Shown: piece by piece, positions 57,143 through 64,000 of the stretch
Layout of the letters: the number at the start of each line of letters is the position of its first letter
How positions within the stretch are numbered: position 1 is the stretch's first letter
Origin: Strongylocentrotus droebachiensis
Lineage: Eukaryota; Echinodermata; Echinoidea; Camarodonta; Strongylocentrotidae
Reading direction: 5' to 3'
Assembly (NCBI GenBank): GCA_035222895.1
Contig: JAVYIG010006791.1
Location: forward strand, 47,735-111,734
Length of the DNA: 64,000 bases
Notes under the pieces: model-generated
What the model saw: the letters and a program-made list of their open reading frames with translations, nothing else
Databases searched by the model: none
Told to the model about the DNA's origin: nothing
Made by a program: the position numbers and the translations under genes

Positions 57143-58890
57143 TTAATTTAAGAGATTTGTCCAATATTTGCTCAATAAAATTGATTTCACTTTTCTTGAA
57201 GTATATACTGACTTCAAGTTACGGATGTCAACGGACAGTGAGTTCCAAATATCCGGACCAGAATGTCTTATAGATTTCATAGCCGTTGTTGTTTTAGGAT
57301 TACATAAATGGTATTTATTTGATTGTCTGGTTGGGTATGTATGAATATTTCTATTCAAACAAAACATTGGTGGGAAGTGGAAGGTAGGGAATCATTATGT
57401 AGACGGAACATGAACAGTGCTTTTTGTAAAAAGTTAATATCAGTTACTTTCAGAGTTTTTTAACCTCGCGAATAGGGGTCAGTGTGATCGCGATATCCAG
57501 CATTGGTACACACACGAATCGCTTTCTTTTGTAAAGTAGTAGTATTTTATCAGTATATACTTTTGAGTCTGCCCACAGTATATTGCAATAAGACATGTAA
57601 GGAAGAATCAAGGAATTGTATAGCATATATAGAATATTCAAAGGCACATAATGTTTTAACTTATACAGTAAACCAACAGTGCGTGACACTCTCTTTGAAA
57701 CGTAATGTACATGATCACTCCATTTCAGATTTTCATTGATGATAGTTCCAAGAAATTTAGTATTTTGTTTTTTCTCCAAATATTCACCATCCAAGACTAT
57801 TTCAGGTATAGGTTTATCAGTTGCATTTTTCCTGCTTTGAAAATGGATATAATTAGTTTTTTTCAGATTCAGAGACAATTTGTTGCTCCTAAACCACAAA
57901 GACAGCTTAGGTAGCTCGGTGTCAGAATTCTCTGAAGTGATCGAAAATCGGAATTGGAGCAAAACACATTAGTATCATCAGCAAATATAATATATTGTAA
58001 TGATGTAGTTGAGTTCGATATATCATTAACATACAGTAGAAACAATAAAGGACCGAGTATCGATCCTTGTGGGACACCACATTTCATAGGCAATAATGAT
58101 GAATCTACAGATCGTAGCTTACATATTGCTTTCTACCTGACAAATAATCATTAAACCAGTCAAGAGCAACTCCTCTTACTCCGTAATAATGAAGTTTGCT
58201 CGATAGTACCTTGTGATCAAGAGTGTCAAATGCTTTGCTTAAGTCCATGAATACACCAATAACATGCTTTCGAGACGCCAAAGCATTCGAATCCTTATCA
58301 TATAATTGTGCAAGGGCTAAATCGGTTGAGTGGTATTTCCTGAAACCATATTGATCCTGATTCAGTAAGTCATTTTCTGTTAGAAAACAATATAGCCTAT
58401 TGTATATAAGTCTTTCCAATACTTTGGACAAACTCGAAAGAATAGAAACAGGGCGATAGTTGAGACTTGGGAAGAGTCATCCTTTTTTGTATATCGGAAC
58501 AACCTTAGCAATCTTAAATGCTTCTGGAAATGTACCTGTCGTCAGAGAGAGATTAAAAATATGCACTAGTGGGGTTATTATATTTCCTATAACTTGTTTC
58601 AAAAGATATGTGCTTATCCCATCATGACCGTTAGCATAGCTTATTTTAAGAGAACGTGCAATATTCAAGATTTCAATCAAGTTTGTTGGTTTGAGAAATA
58701 ATGACTTGTTGCAGGGAGTTTGAAGAAATTGTGAGAAGTCGACTCCGTTCGAAGCTATTGTATTGGCCTGATTGGGGCCAACCCCAACAAAGTAAGCATT
58801 GAAGCAATTTGCTATTTCTTTTGAATCAACCATTGTATTATTATCTTTGGTAATATGACACTTTGATTTACTCTCTTGTTTTTGAGGGCT
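57143..58890 (-). pseudogene. LINE reverse transcriptase (broken)
   Basis: Fragments in successive frames: EIANCFNAYFVGVGP and KVVPIYKKG (58477-58890), then YRPVSILSSLSKVLERL and GVFMDLSKAFDTLDHKV (58105-58450), then KCGVPQGSILGPLLFLLYVN with the catalytic FADDTN (57870-58093), then LSLWFRSNKLSLNLKKT and KFLGTIINENLKWSDHV (57450-57962), then a C-terminal NRNIHTYPTRQ and RHSGPDIWNSL (57143-57367). All expected blocks are present in order, and the shifts between them are single-base indels, so the copy is fairly young. Confidence 0.88.
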
Positions 58891-60090
58891 TGATTGATCA
58901 CATTCCACGTTGATGATGCATTTCCATTTGCATTTTCAAACTGCTTGGCAAAATACATTTGTCGAGACTGTCTAATAATGGTGGTTAGTTTGTTCCTATA
59001 TGATTTGTAATTATTCAAGCTTTCCTCTCCTGGGTGTCGAAGACTATATTTATATAATCTATTCCGTTTTTTAATAGAGCAAAAGATACCTTTAGTTATC
59101 CATGGCTGCTTGATTCTATTTCTTGCCGATCTTTTTTTAGTCATTGGGATATGTTTATTTAAAAGAGAGGAGAACAAGTTCCAAAAAAGTGCATATGCCT
59201 TATTGGTGTCAGTACATGCGACCACGTCATTCCATGTTACTTTGAGTAGTTCGTCATTAAACATGGCTATTTTTTCAGCTGTGATTTTACGTATCATAGC
59301 TTGATTCTTTTCGTCCTCAGGATAATTGCGAACATGATTACAAATCAGGAAAATTGGAAGGTGGTCAGAGATTTCACTATACAAGAGGCCAGAGCCTATA
59401 TAGTTATTGGTGACATTTGTAAAAATGTTATCTATCAATGTAGAAGAGTTATTTGCCAATCTGGTTGGTTTATCAATCATGGCATTGAATGAATTTGATC
59501 GTAACATATTATGAAAAGTATTATCTTCCTGCAAAAGATCAATATTAAAATCACCCATCAAGTAAACAAACTTATTTTCTAGATTGACCGTATGCAGCAT
59601 CATATCAAACTCATCCAAAAATAATTCAACATTTGTATGCGGAGGCCTATATATTGTACATATCAAGATGTTTTTCCTTTGAGCCATATTGATTTCAATG
59701 CATATCGAGTCAGTACCATCACTCTTCAAACTAAGGTCAGATCTAATTTTGTATGTTAACAAGTTTGAGATAAACATAGCAGCTCCACCACCCCTTCCGG
59801 TTTTTCTATCAGAACGTACAATCGAATAATTGTCAATATTTACATAAAGTAGATGGAGATGTATCATTAAGCCACGTTTCTGTGACTCCTATGACTGAAA
59901 ACGGTTTGGTGAGGGCCGACAGCAGAATGTTCAGATATTCATAATTTTAAACAAGACTTCGTGCATTTGTATGTAATAAGCTAAAGGAATTATTTTCACT
60001 CTCAAATCTTGAATTAAATTCATGAGGAAGATAATATTTACAATCCACTTTGTCATCCAATGATTCATTCAATTCATCAATATTGAACAT
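58880..60090 (-). pseudogene. LINE APE-type endonuclease (broken)
   Basis: Contains TETWLND, then after a frameshift SDRKTGRGGGAAMF, CTIYRPPHTNVELF, YLMGDFNIDLL and the SDHLPIF motif, followed by the linker (KQPWITKGIFCSIKKRNRLY). These are the catalytic motifs of exonuclease III-like LINE endonucleases (E-T-W, R-G-G-G, G-D-F-N-x-D, S-D-H). A TAA interrupts the first part near 59955 and a frameshift lies near 59845; the rest is one frame of 351 codons. Confidence 0.88.
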
Positions 60091-60254
60091 AATATATAGT
60101 TACATGAAACATCAAAGAATATATTGTCCATGACATAATAACAAAAATGTGTCTACAAAATGCATGATAGCAGAAAAGGGGGTCGGGGAATGGGTGCAAG
60201 TCTTAAAAAATAAAATATAATTAAATACAAACATAATTGAAACTATATGTTAAA

Positions 60255-60754
60255 GGTAATACAAAGTTTTGGTACGGGGTCATGAATTTGGTTCAAATGA
60301 ACATATTGGAAGCATATACGATCCTACAATATTCAGTGATCGTTGTCGCGGTCGAAATCGACTCTAAAGTTATGAAATTGTAAATAATAAACACTTTATG
60401 TTGAATAGCTCCCTCTCAAGGTCAAGATATTAATTAATCTATAAAACAATGTTTATTGACTAAAATTGACTGATTAGCTATTCTCGTTCGGAAATTATAT
60501 ACCACAACTACATACTCTGAGATTGTCATGGTCGCAGCTACCATTGTACGGCCGTAGGAGCTATTTGAAATTTATCAAAATTTACCGGGAGCACCGGTAA
60601 ATCTTTATATTCAATTTTTCTCGAAAGCAGAAGTGTTTTAGGGGCTAAAATTTCTGGTGTTTTTAATACATCCACAGGGGCATCCAAATATATTAAAATT
60701 GTAAAGAATCACTATCCACCCATTTTTCAAAATTTCCCAAAACTTTGTAATACC
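60255..60754. mobile_element. TTAA MITE with AGGTAATACAAAG ends
   Basis: The left end AGGTAATACAAAGTTTTGG and right end CCAAAACTTTGTAATACCT are inverted copies with one mismatch, flanked by TTAA (60251-60254 and 60755-60758). It is 500 bases with no open frame of note. The target site and structure fit a piggyBac- or Kolobok-derived MITE. It lies just upstream of the LINE's 5' end. Confidence 0.85.
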
Positions 60755-60759
60755 TTAAG

Positions 60760-62770
60760 AGAAATTAATGTTAACAGTAGTAAAAGTAACTGCCAAAACA
60801 CTCCTAAAAACATTAAAATGTGAAAATACAGCTAACACAAATCACATGAAGAATTTTAGTAGCAATGGAATAGAGGAGGTAAAATGAAGAAGAGAGCAAG
60901 AGCACACATGTGCTGATAACATGCAAGGAGCCATGACTCATTTCTGAGAGTAAGCCATAAATCAAATAAAACAGAAAGTACCAAATGCTTGCTTTCTTGG
61001 AGTATGTGCTTGAAACAAGAATGTCCTGGAGAAAACAGACCACCACAAGAGAAGGTAAACATATTTACTTTTGATCTAACTTGATCTGTTTAGTTTTTTC
61101 AAGTAAAACAAAATTTTGAAATAGGTGAGGTCAAGGTCAAGCTGAAGGGGATGCAAAATTGCAAAGGGCTGGTTTGAGAAGTATGTATTCATGGGATGGC
61201 TATGTATGAATCCACATGTCTACTAACACGTTGCTGAAGTGTTTCTCTTTTTAGAATTTACATTTAAAGCTCATGTGCAGGGGGAAAGGGGGGTCCAATA
61301 CATGAAAAGGAACGACAAGCAAAAAAATAAAATAATAATTGACCTTCAAATTTTGCTGAAAAAGTAAACGTTGAAGACAACTAAAATATTAAATAGTGCT
61401 ATTTATTTCAAATTTGGTTAATATTTATTGAATTGTTTATAATTCTGTTCCAGGGATTGAGAAGGAGGGCTTCCTGTTGAGAGATCATGGGGTGCCTTGA
61501 GGTTCCAGTCTTGATGTTCTGCCCCTTACCTCAAAGCGATGGCCTTTTGTGCCTGACATATTAGGAGCAAAGCACAATGGACTGGTAATTCATAATGAAT
61601 ATTACAATGTTTTTTTTAAATCTGGTAAAGAAACAGATAAATTCATAGCAAGTGAGCCTGTCATGGCATTTCGAGTGACCCAACATTTGCTCCTGCAACG
61701 ACTGCTCAAGGCTTTATTTGTCAAATGTGTAGGGATAGGCCGAGGGTTGCAATTGGAATTGAGGTTAGGTGTAAGGTTAGGGTTAGGTCTAATGTTGGAT
61801 CCAGGATGAAGTCAAGTATTTGGATAATAGTGTAGGAAATTGATGTTGAGCAAATGTCTTGAGGAACAAGTGTCGTACAATCAGATTTTCCAGGTGCTGG
61901 TGGAGCTGTATGTATTGATACTCATCATTGGCAGTTTAAAAATCTTCCTTTGTATTAGTAAACTAAAAATACGCTGACCCCCAGTTTGTGAAACGTGTAC
62001 CTGATTTTTACGACATGCTCTATTGTTTAGTGGTTATGTTGTAACACAAAAGGAATTCTTAATCTTAATCCTGGATCCATAGCTAAACGTAATATTAACC
62101 CTAAAGCTAATCTAAAACCCTATCACAACTTGAGCAATAACCATATATCTTGATGAAATAAAGCTTGTGTTAAGCATTGGCAGACCCAAAGTCAGGTTAT
62201 CCTAAATTCCTTTCTACATGTACATGTACATACTGCTATTGTACAAAGTTGATATTTAAGTACATCCCATTGCAAGTTCTACAATTTCTGTAAAAGCCTT
62301 ACCCTGCTGCAAGATGATAGTGTGTGAAGTAAGTTGGCTCATAGTAGAGCATGAATTATTACCTGTAATTCTCAACCAATACACCCTTGCCACCTGCAAT
62401 CCATCTCACTTTCACAATATATTCTTTAAACAACATTAACTGAAGTTCAAAATTTTGATTAGTGATTAAGAAAGGCTACAAAGAATTGTATTCTTTTTTC
62501 ACACTCGTATAATAGAGGGGGAGGGGGGGGCAGCCTAGCAGTACAAGATCTAATTATCTTATATGACTATATCCTGTTGTAGATATCCCAGAACCTGCAA
62601 GTGTGATAAAGAAAAATATGTTTGTGTACTAAAAGTAAAACAAAAACAAATCACTGGAAACTTTTGGTTGTTTATAACTCAAAAGTTACACTCAAATCAA
62701 AATGGGGTTTTCACAACTTAAAGTTTAAGGATGTAAATTCTATGCCATTTCTATGAATGCTAATTGCTAT
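60760..62770. other. No gene recognised
   Basis: Contains a short telomere-like phrase (ggttagggttaggt, about 61770-61785), too short to mean more than chance, and poly(G)-rich spots near 61280 and 62520. A plus-strand frame at 61549-61809 has no recognised family. Confidence 0.35.
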
Positions 62771-62774
62771 TCTT

Positions 62775-62950
62775 AAAGTCCCACTGTCCTACTTGTAGCT
62801 ACATGTACTTGCTCTCTCTATATAGAAAACTTCCCCAATCGGTGCCTGTTGGTCCCCATGATCCTCTCTTTCTTATGTTAGTTGAGAGCTGAGTTGATGA
62901 GATAGCCACCTGTCAGTGACCTGGCTGGGTGGTCTAATCCCTTCTGGCCC
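62775..62950 (+). repeat. Dispersed repeat, copy 2
   Basis: Matches 22938-23113 in the same orientation (ctacttgtagctac, ccccatgatcctc, gagagctgagttgatgagat). Confidence 0.75.
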
Positions 62951-63919
62951 AGTAGTATTGACAGTCTTTAAAACAATGGTCGGAATGTTTGATTACATCT
63001 TTTACTCAGACATGTAGTATATTAGTAATAAAATACATGTTTGGCAATATGGTATTTCATTTCAGACCATAATGAGAAGTAATATTTTAATCTGGGATCT
63101 CTCGTTGGCACGGAAAATAAGGAATGTACTCCTGTCGAGCAAACAGTGAATTTATATAAAACTAATAGCCCTTTGAAGATTACTAGAAGAAGAAAAAGAA
63201 ATATACTTGTGATGTCAGCTTTAGATCTTAAAGTGCTTGTAACAATATTGGATTTTTTTTTTCTTCTTTCAATTAACATTTTATTCATGAACAGCTGGCT
63301 TATTGGAATTGGTTACAAAGATGCAAGTGGACTTGTCTGTAGTAGTTGCTGAAGAGGAGCAGTCAGCATAAGGAGCGTGTGCCTCCAAAACAATGTGGGA
63401 ACTTCTCCCAAGTTCATCTCAAATCACAAGGCTCTTCAGGAATCAAGATGTAACAATGGAGGTTGAGAAGGAGTTTGCGACCCTCCTGATTTGGACTACT
63501 CGCTATATACATTCTCAATCAATGGATTGTCGCACTTCTGCACAAAACTCAACAAGTCATGATTGAGAAAAATGCAACAAATACTTGGTTAAGCATTGAT
63601 TTATGTGACTGGTATTAGGGTAGGTTTCAGCTTGGTAATTTTATATTAACTATGTCCCAAAAGAACCTCATTGGTCCTTATGGTTCCACGCCACAAGCTG
63701 CTCCCTCCCCTGTTTCGGTATACCGTACCCAGAGTATCAAGGGATCAAATGAATTAAAATCCACACTTGATTACAAATGAATTGATCTTTTAAATATTGT
63801 CATCATTTCAGGGTGGTTTTGGTTACGGGTTAGTGTGAGCTTTCTGTGCGTAAAATTGAGGGTACTTCGTGCGGAGATCAGTGGATGGATACTTCATGTA
63901 CAATGCAAGAGAGGTGTCT

Positions 63920-63958
63920 ATCTTCATTGGAATTCAGGATGTGAATTCCAATGAAGAT
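63920..63958. repeat. Perfect hairpin, 16-base stem and 7-base loop
   Basis: ATCTTCATTGGAATTC, then aggatgt, then the exact complement. No stem mismatch. It may be part of an unrecognised repeat or a structured RNA. Confidence 0.85.
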
Positions 63959-64000
63959 GGCTTGTTTATAAGGAGAGAAGCAAGATAGATTGATGTCAAT

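Larger units (their letters stand above)
56745..60130 (-). mobile_element. L2/CR1-type LINE retrotransposon, near full ORF2, dead
   Basis: A minus-strand non-LTR element with an endonuclease then reverse transcriptase. It starts near 60090 with MFNIDELNESLDD and a LLHTNARSL step. It ends with a 3' UTR and an (aactatttc)n microsatellite at 56758-56790. The reverse transcriptase words (GVFMDLSKAFDTLDH, GVPQGSILGPLLF, FADDTN) and the RGVALDWFNDYLSGRKQY step fit the L2/CR1 group. At least six frameshifts or stops (near 59985, 59845, 58880, 58465, 58120, 57930) mean it cannot be active by itself. No ORF1 was identified. Confidence 0.9.

Noticed and set aside
61760-61790. Internal telomeric repeat (ggttagggttagg)
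   Set aside because: Only about two units long, in a GGTTAG-biased stretch; chance explains it.

Overview
This window is AT-rich, intron-containing nuclear DNA from an animal. Long GT-AG introns, modular extracellular exons with phase 1 boundaries (CUB, SRCR, WSC, sushi, MAM), tRNA-derived SINEs, a CR1/L2-type LINE, several MITE families and many poly(G)/poly(C) tracts suggest a marine invertebrate deuterostome. An echinoderm fits best, but that is inference from domain repertoire and repeat style; no species-diagnostic gene is present. No RNA gene, CRISPR array or bacterial-type operon was found.

Two multi-exon receptor-type genes can be read, both on the minus strand. Gene A (about 17.1 kb down to 8.46 kb, probably continuing past the left edge) encodes an unusual N-terminal region with 11-residue Arg/Lys/Ser-rich repeats, a signal-peptide-like segment, then CUB, SRCR, WSC and sushi (CCP) modules. 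Every exon boundary was located, and phases are consistent apart from one internal reading choice (where translation starts). Gene B (48.3 kb down to 41.8 kb) encodes a MAM domain spread over four exons, a Thr/Ser-rich stalk, a transmembrane exon and a short cytoplasmic tail with four tyrosine motifs (YMDL, YETM, YENQ, YEYAL). Gene B carries two lesions in this sequence: a TGA in the transmembrane exon and a one-base phase mismatch between its first two MAM exons. It is either a recent pseudogene or a defective allele or assembly.

The most unusual structure is at the 3' end of gene B. Behind the tail exon lie three diverged copies of the tail's last segment, each ending near a YEY-x-x-S-V-stop motif. 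This whole four-unit array was duplicated about 10.3 kb away (51.3-52.8 kb), where the tail exon is open but its transmembrane exon is missing and a 32-bp minisatellite takes over. Ghost copies of the first MAM exon lie nearby.

The rest is mobile and repetitive DNA: a dead L2/CR1-like LINE (56.7-60.1 kb), a second LINE (37.5-38.8 kb) split by a TTAA-flanked 371-bp element whose removal restores the frame, LINE 3' ends (18.4-19.0, 34.3-34.6, 50.5-51.3 kb), SINEs, a Tc1/mariner-like MITE, three copies of a nested-palindrome MITE, a TTAA MITE, a 1.6-kb composite element with a TGAA target duplication, and three CpG-rich blocks built from restricted word sets (5.5-6.0, 26.3-27.6, 46.0-47.6 kb).
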